Source: Chiua virens
Taxonomy: Eukaryota; Basidiomycota; Agaricomycetes; Boletales; Boletaceae
Assembly (NCBI GenBank): GCA_019787685.1
Contig: JAHNUO010000004.1
Coordinates: forward strand, 1,426,001-1,490,000
Length of the DNA stretch: 64,000 bases
Direction: 5' to 3'
The notes under the pieces are model-generated. The model searched no databases. It had not been told where the DNA came from and was given only the letters and a program-made list of their open reading frames with translations. The position numbers were made by a program, and so were the translations under genes. Shown one piece after another: positions 36,619-50,451 of this stretch (position 1 is the stretch's first letter; each line of letters begins with the position of its first letter).

Positions 36619-36829
36619 GGTGTACGTATGGGTCGGGAAGGATATTGATCATGGCGCCCAAGCGCGTATCGCACTGGCGTACGGTGAGGAGTACTTCAAA
36701 GACAAGAGGGCTAGTGGGGGCGCGGAAGTGTCCATCTCGTTGCCTGTTGTCAGGATTTGGCAAGGTCGGGAAACGACTCAGTTCCTGAGAGCGATTGGGT
36801 TCAGACGCTCAGGCAGAGAGCGGTGCTTG
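36618..36829 (+). pseudogene. Gelsolin C-terminal exon fragment (duplicated)
   Basis: The fragment repeats the last gelsolin repeat, with RIALAYGEEYFKDKRASGG and VRIWQGRETTQFLRAIG, then leaves the original frame at FRRSGRERCL. It has no start codon or upstream exons. It was carried along with the duplicated protease gene. Confidence 0.85.
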
Positions 36830-37024
36830 ATAGGTCGGGTTGGGTGCTTATAAAAGGAACAGCTCTTCTTCAACTATCCATAATCGACTTGTATATAACC
36901 ACCTGTCAATGTACACTAGTGTGAGCAACGAATGTCTATGGGTGTAGTCAGCGAGAAAGCGATAGCGTATGCTGTAGGGTAAATGAAGCAAGCTGACAAT
37001 AGTGCGTAAAGGGAACCGGTGGTT

Positions 37025-38915
37025 TTAGTAGTGTGCGTCCCACGCCGTTTTGTATTCCGGGACATATGCAGGGGTGTAACCAGGGTGTGCAGCCTGAGGC
37101 GCCATATGGATATCATACGCCGCCTGTGGCGATGGTTCATAGATCGGTTGGTAGTTAGCCTGAGGGGCAGTCGCCACCCAGCCACCACTAGGCACCGAGG
37201 CGTTCCTGGCGCGGCGGCGACGGTAGTAGATAGCACCGCAGACGAGCAAAAGCAGGACAAGGCAGACAGCAACAACCACGATGATCACCCATGTGGACGT
37301 CTTCTTGTGGCTGGATTTAGAGCCAGAACTAGAGCTGAGGAGGTTTCCATCACTATTCCCTGACCCGTCTCCGGTGCCGTTGCGGACACTGGCAAAATCT
37401 TCTGCTGCCTGAGTTGCATTTGTTATCGGAAGAAGTTGGATATAGGCAGTGTCAGTGGATGGCGTGGCTGCGTTCACCATGTTACCAAAATCGATCAGCA
37501 TGTATGCATTGCGCACTGGAGAGACAACTTGTGAGATCAATAACTTGTGAGAAAGAGGCAGAACCTACAGAATGCCATTCCCAAAACCATATCAAAGAGA
37601 ATTTCACCGTCTTGCTCAATATCGAATGAAAATGGCTGGAACTGTGGGGAAATTAGCAACGAATCGATCGGCATAATCAGGTCACGCTCACCGCACCGAC
37701 ACAAGCGGTCTGACCGTCTTGCTGCAAGCCGAGCCCATCAAAGTTCAAGTCGAGGGGGTGAATGGGGAACTCGACGCCGCCAAAAAGGAAAGTAGCGTTA
37801 ACTTCTTGATCGCAAGGGAGGACCCAGATCTCTCCAAGACTGGACACATTGGTAAGGACGGAATTGGGGATAGCACCGTACAATGCCTCAGCGACATAAC
37901 TGGGTATTTACAATAAGGACCTGTCAGACATATGATACCATAGACTCACGAAGGAACCTGAGGGAGTGAGAACCCAGTGTCAAAAATGACTGTTGCATTC
38001 TGGGTTTGCGCTCCTGTAACCTGGGTCTTGATCTCAATTGGCTTGCCATCAGGCCCAATGATACCGTTAACGTCGAGTAGAGTTTGCCAATGTTGACCGC
38101 CTGCGAGTGGAGCAATGGTGACGGGATGCTGGGGTTGGTTGAGGATGTCTTTGTAGTCACTTAAAACTTCCCCGATGGCAAGGTCACCTGGATAGGGTTC
38201 ATCCGGATCGTCGGAGCGTTGAAGGAGAATGGCAAGTATTGGTGAGACTGAAGCATTGGACATAAATATCCGGTCCAGAGGGGGGTTGGCTGCAGATGAA
38301 TTTCCCAGTCCTCTGATGGTCGATCCAGAACTAGGCCCAAGGCCAATCAAGCCGTCTGCACCGGCAGCTGCGTCTCCCGCTGGCGCCTCAACTGCAGGAG
38401 AGTCAGTCGCATGATCAAAGCGAAAAAAAGTGAGACTGACTAAAGTACTGAGACTGAATAGAAAATCCAGCAAAATCAAAGGTTGCGGACATAACATCAC
38501 CTAGTAGGGTCAACAAACTACCACCAAAGAGGACAGAGGCAGTCACCTGCAGCTGAGCCAGACGCATAAGTTACACCTGCTTGAAAATCTTGAGGGACGG
38601 CATCAGGCACGGTCCGGGACACCCAAAGATCAGCGCTTATGAGTCGATGAGTCAATGGGTTATGGCCACAGCAGACAAAGGTACGTACCTGCCGGTATCG
38701 ATCATGATGGAGAACGGAGACCCGTTGAAAGAGACGTTAGTAGTGTAGACGAGATTCTGGGAGTCATTCAATTGGGACAAAGTTCCTGACATGGCAGTTC
38801 TCCGCCCGAGGTTGGGAGAGGAGTACCCCAGTCGACCTGAGAGGGGAAGGTGAGACGCATAGCTGGGAGCGACCAGGGCAAAGATGCCACTGGAAAGGAG
38901 CAGGGAGAGTCTCAT
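37025..38915 (-). CDS. Membrane-anchored pepsin-like aspartic protease, copy 2
   Basis: This is the duplicate of the gene at 32852 with the same exon plan. The start at 38915 gives MRLSLLLSSGIFALVAPSYA, a signal peptide. Active sites are SIMIDTGS plus ADLWVS, and IFDTGFSLPQVP. After the stalk, the membrane helix WVIIVVVAVCLVLLLLVCG is followed by YYRRRRARNASVP and a full cytoplasmic tail ending YKTAWDAHY, which copy 1 has lost. It keeps what looks like the original upstream DNA and lies only 179 bases from the divergent third protease gene. All exons read through without frame changes. It is probably the functional one of the pair, though both keep catalytic residues. Substrate unknown. Confidence 0.87.
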
Positions 38916-39094
38916 GAGCAGAAGAAAGCAGGCAAACTAACCACAGGAACGTGCCCATGAGGCCAATTTATGGGTGCAGGCCCATTGATCAAAAGCAGTG
39001 TTTAATTTACGTGGATCCTGGAAATTCAGTGACAAGAGGCAACTACTCATTGTTAAGCAACTGTCACTAGCGAGGGACACTCGCAACGTCCTAG

Positions 39095-40950
39095 ATGCGT
39101 TCTTTACTACTCCTCCATTCTTTTCTTCTGTCGCTCTTTTCCATCTCTGCTCTCGCCGTGTCTATACCATTCGCCGTTCGGACTGCTGATCACTCCGAGC
39201 CGCGTCGTCTTCTTCCTCGCCAGTCCACCAATGTCAGCGGTATCGTACCCGTCGGAAACACACAGAATGCCTTTTACTACTCCAATATCACCCTGGGTGG
39301 TCGTCAGATATCCGTCATGTTAGACACTGGAAGGTACTTCCTTTCTTCCCTCGTCCCGCCCACCCTTCTCACGTCGACAGCTCTGATTTATGGGTGACCG
39401 GCTCTGTACCTGGGGCTCAGGATACCGGGGATTCTCTGACGCTATCCTACGCTGTCGGCAATGCCGCCGGTATGTCGTGTAATCCCTTCTCAAGCTCATC
39501 CTCATCTTCACCCGAAAAGGTGACATCCATACTGCCCCGTTCCAGTTTGACAACTACTCGGTCCAAGACCAGGCTTTCCGTCAGTCCGTACGCTTCTTTT
39601 GCTCCATCCACGCTTATTTTCCCAACAGTCCTCGTCACTAACACATCATCTTTCTCTACTAACATCCACTCAGAAGGGTATGATGGTCTTATTGGCCTCG
39701 GTCCAAACTCTGGCTCTTCGATATACAACAAGCTCAGCGGAAATTCGGGAACTAATGCCATCAGTCGAATATTCCAACAGAACTCTTCATCCGATAACAA
39801 CTATATCACTTTGATGCTCAACCGTAACGGCGACCCTGGAAGCCAGATAACTGGCCAGTTTTCGATATCATCCATCGTCCCCGGATTCGAAAACGTAACA
39901 AGTCAACCCCAAATTGCTATAGAGAAAGTGTACAAGCTTACCAACAAGGACCAGCACTGGCAAATACTGACCGACAAAGACAATGGCATCATTGGCCCCG
40001 ACGGACAGCCGATCCAATACTCTTCCATAGTTCCCAAAGCACCAAGCGGTCAATTGGTTGCTGTTTTGGACTCCGGATTCACACTTCCCCAGGTACCTCG
40101 CGCGGTGTCTGATGCAATCTACGGACGTGTGCAGGGCGCAGAATGGTCTACGTCTACTCAGGCATGGCTCGTGCCATGTGGACAGTTGATCAATCTCACA
40201 CTCAATTTCGGTGGCCAATCATATCCCGTGCATCCACTGGATGTATCTTCCAGCGATTTCGGAGTGACATTCTCGAATGGAAATCCTGCCTGTCTCGGGA
40301 CCGTAAGTCATGGTATAGGTACATGTTCAAACCTAACTCGTCTTTAGTTTCAGCCTATAAGTTCAGCCTTCAGTTTGCTTGGAGAGTATGATATGATCCT
40401 TGGCATGGCATTCTGTACGAATATTTCGTCCAACTCATGTCATTCCCTGCTGACTGTCGTGTTAGTGCGGAACACTTACACATTGATCAACTTTGGCGAC
40501 ATGGTTCCAGGTAGTTCGAGCACGGCTAATCCTTACGCCCAACTGCTTTCGCTCACCAACGAGGCCGCTGCGGTCAACGATTTTATCAACGTCCGGCTGA
40601 ATGGCCAAGATCTCATAAATTCTTCTCAGTATGCCCTCTTACCCGCCTCTCAGGAGCAACACTCGCCCGAGACTGCGGCAGAGAAAAAGGCGCAGGAAGA
40701 GGAAGAAGTGCTCAGTCGGTGGCCTTACATCCTTGCCGGATGCCTTCTCGTTTTCTTCATTCTCGTCGGTTTCTGTATTTGGCGTTGCTGCTGCCGGAAA
40801 AAACGCCTAGCGAGGAAACAGGCGGCAAAGCAGAAGGCAGCTCTTGCTGCAGGTGATCCAAGCACGGGACCGTATGCACGGTTGGACAACTCAGAGAGTA
40901 CTGCATCCTTGGTGATGAAGCCCATGGAAGCGTCATACACACGACATTAA
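39095..40950 (+). CDS. Membrane-anchored pepsin-like aspartic protease, diverged paralogue
   Basis: Same architecture as the two minus-strand copies but much more diverged. The ATG at 39095 gives MRSLLLLHSFLLSLFSISAL, a signal peptide. The first active site ISVMLDTGS plus SDLWVTGS is split by an intron at the same place as in the paralogues. The second is DSG rather than DTG (VLDSGFTLPQVP), which the A1 family tolerates. An intron (GTCAGT to CAACAG) again separates NYSVQDQAF from LVTNTSS. The C-terminus has a membrane helix YILAGCLLVFFILVGFCIW, a cysteine cluster CCCRKKR and a basic tail. TAA at 40948-40950. The shared intron positions show that all three descend from one gene. Confidence 0.87.
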
Positions 40951-41207
40951 CCTCTCCTGTCATGGATCCATATATGCATGGCGCAAAGATGGGCGGGTTT
41001 TGTTATACCACACGCAAGCTTGGGTAGCTGGCTACATGGACTTGCTGCACTGGATGCACGTAGTCGCGAATATATTACGACATGCACTGCAACAGTGTCG
41101 GTGGTATCTCGAGATCACATCAGCTGATTTGTACTCTCCACATGATAAAATATGGACGTTTTGATTATCAAGCGCTGTTACTACCCTATTCTCATTCGTA
41201 ACCAAAT

Positions 41208-42334
41208 TCACAGTTCCAGGTCGGTAAATGGCATTAAAAATACGTGCAGATGAGTCCACTCCCCTAGTATGAACGCCGAATGTGCAAAGTACAAGAACGC
41301 GGCAGCGTATACGACCATCTTCACCAACATGGACGCCCCGGGGTTTTGCTGTACCAGCGCCTTGATGACCACACCGACGCCATGCGCCTCGTATGGGTCG
41401 TCCCCGGTGGCGCCCGCGACACCAGGGCCCCTATGCGCGGACGCTGGTACCCCCCCTGAACGCGAACTCGCATCCAAGTTCAAACACGACTCTCCCCGAG
41501 TCATCTTATCCGTCCACACGATCTGAACCGTCGTCGACCCGTCGATACACGCATCCCCGTCTAAGCCGTTCGCATACCGCTCCAAGTCGAGCACGCACGC
41601 GCGCTCCGTCTCCGTTCCACCCCCATCGTCATCGTTCGTCGTATCATGATCGCGATCCCGACTGTGCCATGACGCACGTGTCACCGCCCCCGTCCGTGTC
41701 CGACGTTCACGTTCCACCCGCAGGTACGCGTGATGCCCCGGCGTCTGTGGCTGGCCGTCCGTCACCGCAACAGTGTCGTCGCATCGGATTCGTATCCACG
41801 ACACCTCCGCGTCATCGTCGTCTAAACAGATCGCCGTCCCGGCTCTCGGCACATCCGTACGACGCATCGCACAGTTCTCAGGGAAGAACACGTGCATCGG
41901 GTATGGGTGTGGGTGTGGGTGTGGGTACGATATTTCGGGCCACGTGCCGGTCGCGAGGAGGCATGTTTCTTCTGGTAGCGATGGCAAGCTGGCATTGACG
42001 ACAGCGACATGCGGTGACCCCGACCCGCGGTGGAAGCGATGGATCAGAAGGCTGCTGCGTGTGTACCACCGCTGTATCAGTACGCGTCATCGTGGCAGGA
42101 CAAGACACGTCTGGCTCACCTGCAGACGTACCACAAGAGCGTACAAAACGAGAGGCATGCGCAGACACCGTTGGGTGTGGGATGTCCGTCTTGATCCAGG
42201 GGTTCTCGCATATGCACGGCTGTCACGTCCTGCATCTGGATCTCGAGCGAGGAGCGAAGGAATGTTGCGACTAGATGAGAGAACTCGGGGCCCTCCGTCA
42301 GAATCATGGGCGTCCAAGGGGCAGGGAAAATCAT
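41208..42334 (-). CDS. Hypothetical protein with C-terminal hydrophobic segment
   Basis: I do not recognise the family. The minus strand holds a long open frame (41987 to 41208) with an Asp-rich middle and the end KMVVYAAAFLYFAHSAFILG, a likely membrane or GPI-type hydrophobic segment. Upstream exons could include FPAPWTPMILTEGPEFSHLV and FLRSSLEIQMQDVTAVHM near 42334-42190. A His-Pro run HPHPHPYP comes from a TGGGTG repeat at about 41904-41927. GC content is high and the opposite strand is also open, so parts may be shadows. A splice model that joins all pieces was not found. Treat as a tentative gene. Confidence 0.4.
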
Positions 42335-42777
42335 AGGAGAACGGGACCCGCAAAGGGATCATCCTTTTGTGCGCAGGATGCATGGCAAGGCGTGGACCTA
42401 GCGTTGAGACCACCATCACAATGACGATGCAAAGCGTGGCAGCGGGTGGGACTCTATGGATCGAAGACGCACCTTGCTGGATCCCGCAGCAACTGACATG
42501 TTTCGACCACAGTGAGAAAGGGAAGAAGAAAAGAATAAGTTGCATAACATAAAAGAAGGTCGAAAATGCTACATGCGCCTCGGTCATCTAGTGTAAATCC
42601 TGGTCTTGTCTCATCCGGATAAAAAAAATCGTGTGTTTAAAAATTACCAGAAAAAACATGATAGCAGTGAAAACGTGATAGAAATAACATCTAAAGCTCG
42701 GCTGCAAACTGCGGACCTATCAGTGTTCCATTCCGGCGAGCGAACGAGGGAACAACGCACGTTCGATTGCGCTGTAT
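42335..42777. other. Intergenic region
   Basis: AT-rich stretch between a tentative gene and the CCCH gene. No coding or RNA feature supported. Confidence 0.35.
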
Positions 42778-44483
42778 CTAGAGGTGATGAAGTGAGGACC
42801 ATGGACATGGACCGCGTCCGTCTGTGCACCGGCGACGTTGGCGCAGATAGCCCCCATCCTTCTTTCTCGCTGCTTCTGGCGTCTCTCGTGGGGGCACATC
42901 AGGTTTCTGTGGCGGCGCCGTCGAGGGAAAATGCACGGCTTCTTGCGTTGCTGCGGATGGCACCTTGATCGACTTGGTTTTTTGCGAACCCGATCGGGCA
43001 CGTTTCGACGGCGTGCCCTTGACGTGTGGTGGGAACGATTCCTCTCCCTTTCGAACGCCCCCATTCTTGAGCTTGATGAAACCGACTGCTGCAGCCAACG
43101 CCCATCAGGTCGCATTCGCCACAAAAATCAAATCAAATCAAATAAAAAATGCCACCGCACTTACCATCGGTTTCGAGCTCCGTCTCGTGCGCTAGCTTAC
43201 AGTCGTCCCCATACTTGCAGTAACCGGCGGTAAACGCTGGGCATATTTGTCCTGCGGGACAGTTAGAAGGAATGATGGGTGATCGGGTTCGCAGGCAACT
43301 TACTCTTGCCTCCCATCATCACACCACCACCAATCACGCGCCAGGTGATCGGATAAAAATCCTTCGCTCGATATTCCTCGTACCTGTCACGTGGCTTTGG
43401 GGGTAGGTCTGCGTCGATTAGAGGAGCCAACTCTGTCCGTGGCGTGTCCCCATTTCCCTTTGACTCTGGGTCATGAATGCTAACACATGCATGTTGAACA
43501 GGGACCATGACAAAAAAGGCGAGAAAAAGAGCGAGTGCTTACAATGTGCATTTTTCCCCGCTTGTACATTTGCCGGTGGCCGCATAGAATTTGCACGGTT
43601 TCGCTACAAGACATGTCAATCACATCGATTAAAAACGTCACAGTTTGCATCAAAACGACGACGACAAAAAAAAATTGACGTACTCTTGTACGCAACTGAT
43701 TTTTTTCGAGTGTCATCTTGCCATGCAAGCGAAAATGGAGACGGCTGCGCAACCATCGACACTGAATCAAGGTGCGGCACCGACGTTGCGCGCCCTCGTC
43801 CGACTACGTGTCCGGACTTGACACCGGGAAATTTCGGGTAAGCGTACACCGGATAGCATGGTGGCGAATTGATCCCGGCGTCGCCAGGCGAACTCAGCGA
43901 CCCCCTGGACGACCCTCGATTCCACGCATTCCTGGACGCATCGTGTCGAGTGTCATGCGAACACGGTGGTCCAGGCTCGTCACCGATGATGACGACTCGG
44001 CGGTGGAAGGATCGCTTTTATCGTCTGGGTAATCGAACAGTGGCTCTGCATGACGGGCAAGTCCGTATCGCGGATCAAACGAGGGTGAAAGGGGAGGATA
44101 TGGTTGCCATAGGAAAATTGGATGCGCTTGGGAGCCAGAAAGGTGATAGACTGGGGTTTGCCCGAGACCATAAGCTATCGGTCAAGGGGATCAGAAGACG
44201 TGTTTCGAGCGTATGTGCACACAACTTACCATGCGTGAGTTCGTACGGGAGTTCGGCTTGATATGCTGGATGAGATATCGTGGGAGCTAATCTAGATCAG
44301 CCCTAGCCGAATAAAAAATTGGAGTGGGACGGGATACTGACGTTCCGCTTGTGGCACGACGGAAGAATGTGCGAAGGGACAGTTAGAGCCACGTCTGCAA
44401 TTGCCGGAGGGGTAGTATCTGCATGGTGCTCGTTTCTTATCAAGGCCTGTCGTAGATGGACCCTGATTGTCTGTACACCGCAT
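42778..44483 (-). CDS. CCCH-type zinc-finger protein
   Basis: CCCH proteins bind RNA. The start at 44483 gives MRCTDNQGPSTTGLDKKRAP. Finger 1 is CRYYPSGNCRRGSNCPFAH (spacing 7-5-3). A second finger starts CKFYAATGKCTSGEKC near 43600, and a third is CPAFTAGYCKYGDDCKLAH near 43210. Between them lie PKPRDRYEEYRAKDFYPITW and GGGVMMGGK. Upstream exons around 43830-44200 include YAYPKFPGVKSGHV. The C-terminal exon (43098 to 42778) has GFIKLKNGG then a basic, low-complexity tail (KGTPSKRARSGSQKTK) that could be a nuclear signal. Many short introns make the middle uncertain. Fingers are clear; the precise target and gene name are not. Confidence 0.72.
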
Positions 44484-45409
44484 GATAGGCACTTGGATCA
44501 GGGCACGCCAACGATTACTCGTTGGAGTGGAAGAAGCTCACCGTTCCACACACTAGCAAAACTGGTCTTCGTGGATGTAACCCACAGGCGTCATGCGTTC
44601 AAGAATAGCGTGATGGTAACTGGGAAGGGGAGTACACGAAAAAAGATGGAACGGTTTAAACCACGTCTCGCCTCTTGTTGGGACACCAGACAAGGTAGTG
44701 AACGCAATGAGACAAAGAAGGAATCAAAGAAAGATATGTCAAGAGGTAATCTCCTCAGTGTGGGTTTGGTAAGGTCATATCACCATGCACGCGCGCCGAT
44801 ATTCAAGAACGGGACAATGGCTATATCCGAAACCGGTCTAGTTCCGAAAGATGATGATACGGTGCAGGTGAAATAGATGAGCCGCGTTTCGCTCACGATG
44901 TGTGGAAGTCGTGTTGGATTGCAGCCAAGGTTCAGGCGAAGGAACGAACCTAGGCGACGGAAGTGAAGAATTCAAGCATTTTAGATGAATTTCGCTAATT
45001 CGGAGACAAAATCTGAGGTTCGGTTCAGAGAATCTGGCAGTGTGCTTACAATGGGACTGCGATCAAATATAACGCATGAACAATAAGAATGGACTAGTTG
45101 GGGTGGGAGAATCGGTTGCCATCCGGCGAAGGGCGCTCCGGAAGGTGGTGGGACTAGAAAACAATAGTACATGAGGCCCAGATGTCAAATTTACATTCGT
45201 ACCTTGGAGATGGTAGTGAACCTTGTCTGCGACTTATTGTTCGTTCGCGGAGATATGATATACAGCAGTCACACGGCACTAAACCTAATCATTCCCATCA
45301 CAAACTGATAAAAGGCCGCATGAACAGTCAAGAATATGATACCACATGTCCGTCAAGTTAAATTCAGACTCGAATGAAGCAGTATAGTACAATATTACAA
45401 GCATACAAA
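44484..45409. other. Intergenic region between CCCH and RING genes
   Basis: Open frames here have no motif and extend antisense into the CCCH gene. I see no RNA gene or repeat. It probably holds the CCCH promoter and the RING gene 3' UTR. Confidence 0.4.
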
Positions 45410-46876
45410 TCAGTCGTTCGGAAAAGGTGCGTCACCGCGTTGGTCATGAAGAAGTGGCGTGCGTTCCGTTGGTGAAGGCGTGACATGAGAAGGTGGGGGA
45501 TCTGTGTTGGCTGATGAGGCCGAGTTGGAAGACTTCTGAACCAGCGAGAGTTGCCAAGGTTGGGTGACATCGGCCTTGCAAACTGGGCACTGAGATGAGT
45601 AGATTAGCAAAGAGACGAAATACATTGTAGCGAGACAACGTACGACTTTCTTGCGGTTGATCAACCAAGCATCGACTTCGTCAAGATGGAAGATGTGATG
45701 ACAAGGCAGTTCGCGAACGCGATCGCCCTTGGCGAACTCGGAGAGACATATAGCACATTCGAGTTGGGTCTCGCACCATGGTATCGAGTCATGTGGATGA
45801 GAACCAGAGGGCTCGCCTGCTTCGACGTCAACTGGAAGAGAGGGGTCGTCGCGGTGGGGGATGGAACCCGGGTGCTTTTCCCAGGAAGTGCCATTCCAAA
45901 CTCTCCAGGGGAGGCTCTTGACGAGATGCTCTGGTGCGCGGTCGCGTCGAGCGGCACGTGCCAAGCGGATGCGATGTATGAGAAGGGTGACGAATGTGAG
46001 ACAAGAGGGAAGGATTAGGATGACGATGAAAGTTAATATAGGGCTAGATCGGAAAGGGATCGGTGAAGGGGAGAGGGACAAGAGATAAAGAGGGACTTAC
46101 GAATACCATTCCCAAGCAGAATACTGGGTCGTGATGAGAAGGGAGAGTGTTTGCAAGCCGGCATGACGAGTCGTGGAAGAGGAGATTAGAAGGGTAAGAT
46201 CGTTGTAGTCTGCAAAGGTGATGTAGGTAGATGGGGTAAAGATGTCAGAAGCATCGTCTAGAGAGAAGGGAGTGAGTATTGTAAGGAGAGAGAAAAGGGG
46301 GAAATACCTTTGCTGTACATGTTGACGAGAGTATCGGGGAGATCCGTAAGACCGGGATCCTCACCGCCGACGACAACGGCCTTTGCGCCAAGACGCTGAG
46401 CTTCTCTGATCTAGTGGGAGTTCAAGGGAGAGAAAGAGTGGAGGAAAGGAGACCTCCCTTGTCGACAAAAGGACAAGCGCCGCGCTGGACAAGAGCGATC
46501 CAGGACTCGTGTGGGTCAGGTTGATTTGGGCTGATAGGACAGAGAGGAGGACAACCCTTGTTGGAAGAATTAGGAGGATTTACGAAAGAACAGGGAGTAG
46601 TGAAAGCGGAGAGGGGAATGACATAGCCGAGGAGAGGGTCGCCAAACTCAGGACCGAAAGCAGCAGGACGGGAACGAAAAGTGAGTGGTGGGGAGCGATC
46701 AACGACCGAGACGGAGCTTTCTGCACCCCATACCCAACCCCAAAGCCAACTGCTCTCGATAGAAGTCGGAGAAAGCTTATGAAACAAGAAAAAGAGTTTG
46801 GACGAGCAACGGAGGTATGAAGGAGGAGAAACAGGAATGCGACGAGGAAGCGGGACATGGTCAAGGAAACTCTCAT
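45410..46876 (-). CDS. PA-TM-RING E3 ubiquitin ligase
   Basis: Proteins of this layout sit in endomembranes with a luminal protease-associated (PA) domain and a cytosolic RING that transfers ubiquitin. The start at 46876 gives MRVSLTMSRFLVAFLFLLLH, a signal peptide (a second Met is at 46858). The PA domain shows SWIALVQRGACPFVDKG and AQRLGAKAVVVGGEDPGL. A membrane helix follows: ILTFIVILILPSCLTFVTLL. The RING-H2 reads CAICLSEFAKGDRV, LPCHHIFH and, after an intron at about 45590-45645, CPVCKADVTQPW. The tail is Ser/Pro-rich and ends DAPFPND. The frame between the signal peptide and SWLWGWVWGAE is not continuous (around 46760-46800), so a small intron or a base error is there. It lies head to head with the glucoamylase gene. 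Confidence 0.83.
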
Positions 46877-46962
46877 GATTTGCTCAAGCACATGGCCCCA
46901 GTACTCTCGGCACTTGCCGTAGCACTACTTATAAGATGGCACGACCAACATTCTCGTGAACG
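46877..46962. promoter_or_regulatory. Divergent promoter, RING ligase / glucoamylase
   Basis: Only 86 bases separate the two start codons. TATAAG at 46930-46935 lies 28 bases before the glucoamylase ATG and is a likely core element for it. Confidence 0.5.
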
Positions 46963-48956
<1,994 letters not shown>

Positions 48957-50451
48957 TCATCGTTCAGGGGAGTCACGGTTTTGTCGAGCGGCTGCAATAT
49001 TGGCCCCTGATTTTGTGAGTACGTACAAAATTGGAGACAGACGCCGTGTTGTGGGTCCAATTGATGTGTACGTCGTCATGTGCCTAACTTGATCAATTGG
49101 ATGATGTGACATGGGGGGAGAAACAACTCGAAGACGCAGCGGCGAGGTATGTCTGATTCACCGTACAATGTTGCTCGCTTTTGGTTACGTTCGAACTCTG
49201 ATCCCTAATCATGCACATGCACGTGTAATCGGATACTCTGGCGATACGGTTCTGTTCACGATTGACCATTTTAGTGTGATCCGATGAGATTCTCCAGGGA
49301 GGATGGGACGGTTCTGAACACAGTGCGACAGATGGACGCGTTTATGAACGAATTTATGCGAGCGATGCAAGACGTCTTTTCGAAACTGCTCGTCCAGTGA
49401 TTTCTCCACCGACAATGGGTTTAGGTACCTTGATCGGTGTCGCCATCAATCCCGCGCGTTAAACGACGCCGTTGTTGGTTGTTTTTCGGGATGTACGCCG
49501 TGTGGTTGTTGCGTTGTGAAATCCGTAGATTCAGGGCACGGGGTCCGTCATCTTGTCGGGATTCATGAAATTGATGATTTGAATGCACAAGTCGTCGTTC
49601 CTTGGTGCTGGTTCTGCTACAGCCAACCATAAGGGCCTCCCAGGAACACAAAGTATGGATAACCGGGAGTTCACCGTGGCGGTGCGTAAATCCGTAAAAG
49701 CAACATTTTGGCAGCACAATCACTGGCACCGCCGCGAGCGGGTGAGGGCGAGGCGAGCGACAAGCTCGCACAGTGTGGCGGACGGATTCGGGTGCGTCGA
49801 TCGTGTAACGAGGGTCGAGGAGCACGCATCAGCGCGCAGAAAATTTTTTTTTTGTTGAGCTGAGAAATTGAAATCTAGTATAGTGGCTGGTTGGTATTGC
49901 ACGAGCGGGCGGACGAAATTTACGCGATCAACCAATCAGAAGTGAAAATCCGCCGCCCCTCATTACCTTACACCACTTGGTTCCAGAAATTTACGGTGGC
50001 AGTGCCGTCGCTTACCCGATCAGGCGAGCCGAAAGCGGTAAGTCACCCCTTTGAGCTGGGGCAGCAGGAGAAGGTAGTGACGAGGAGGCATTGGCTAGAT
50101 CCATGTGTTATCTACATCCTGCGCGCTTTTCGAGACCAGAAGGGCGGCGAATGCCTTGAAAAGGGTGAAAAAGTAGTGTAAAGTGATTTTTAGCGGGTAA
50201 AGTGCTTCCAAATTATTGACCTTTTGGAATGTTTGTCGCGGAACTTATACCACCCCTGATAATTTGACCCCAATAAGAATGAATGTTGAAGAAGGGAGAG
50301 TAAAACGAGATATCATAACAGTTTCAACTACATCGGAGGAAAATCTTACACCGAAGAAAAATGGAAGAGCATTATGTAAAAAGAAAAAAGGTCGTTATGA
50401 ACATGATGACGTATCGCTATTGTTTCCTATCCTCGCCCACATACTGCCCAC
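48957..50451. other. 1.5 kb gene-poor stretch after the glucoamylase
   Basis: No gene could be supported. A 38-residue open frame at 49284-49400 (MRFSREDGTVLNTVRQ, then a helical Met-rich part) looks protein-like but does not splice in frame to anything upstream. The right half is AT-rich with purine runs. Confidence 0.4.

Larger units (their letters stand above)
36618..38989. repeat. Segmental duplication, copy 2
   Basis: Direct copy of 32439-34761. It starts with the last gelsolin exon (VYVWVGKDID, then a three-base CAT insertion) and ends after the protease promoter. Its left end abuts the inverted glucoamylase fragment; its right end abuts unique DNA upstream of the third protease gene. 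Confidence 0.92.

Noticed and set aside
41904..41927. TGGGTG repeat as a telomere-like tract
   Set aside because: Only three to four units inside a coding-like region, and not the TTAGGG repeat of fungi; a plain microsatellite.
44319..44876. 185-residue plus-strand open frame
   Set aside because: It lies partly antisense to the CCCH gene, has no motif and no splice support.
46892..46962. Glucoamylase start at the ATG 46892 (MAPVLSALAVALL)
   Set aside because: Its frame gives no family sequence before TGLLANIGP, while the ATG at 46963 gives a signal peptide and ESLIAQ in the right place.
49275..49400. Terminal exon of a small gene after the glucoamylase
   Set aside because: The upstream candidate exon (QLEDAAAR) does not splice to it in frame, so only a short open frame is left.
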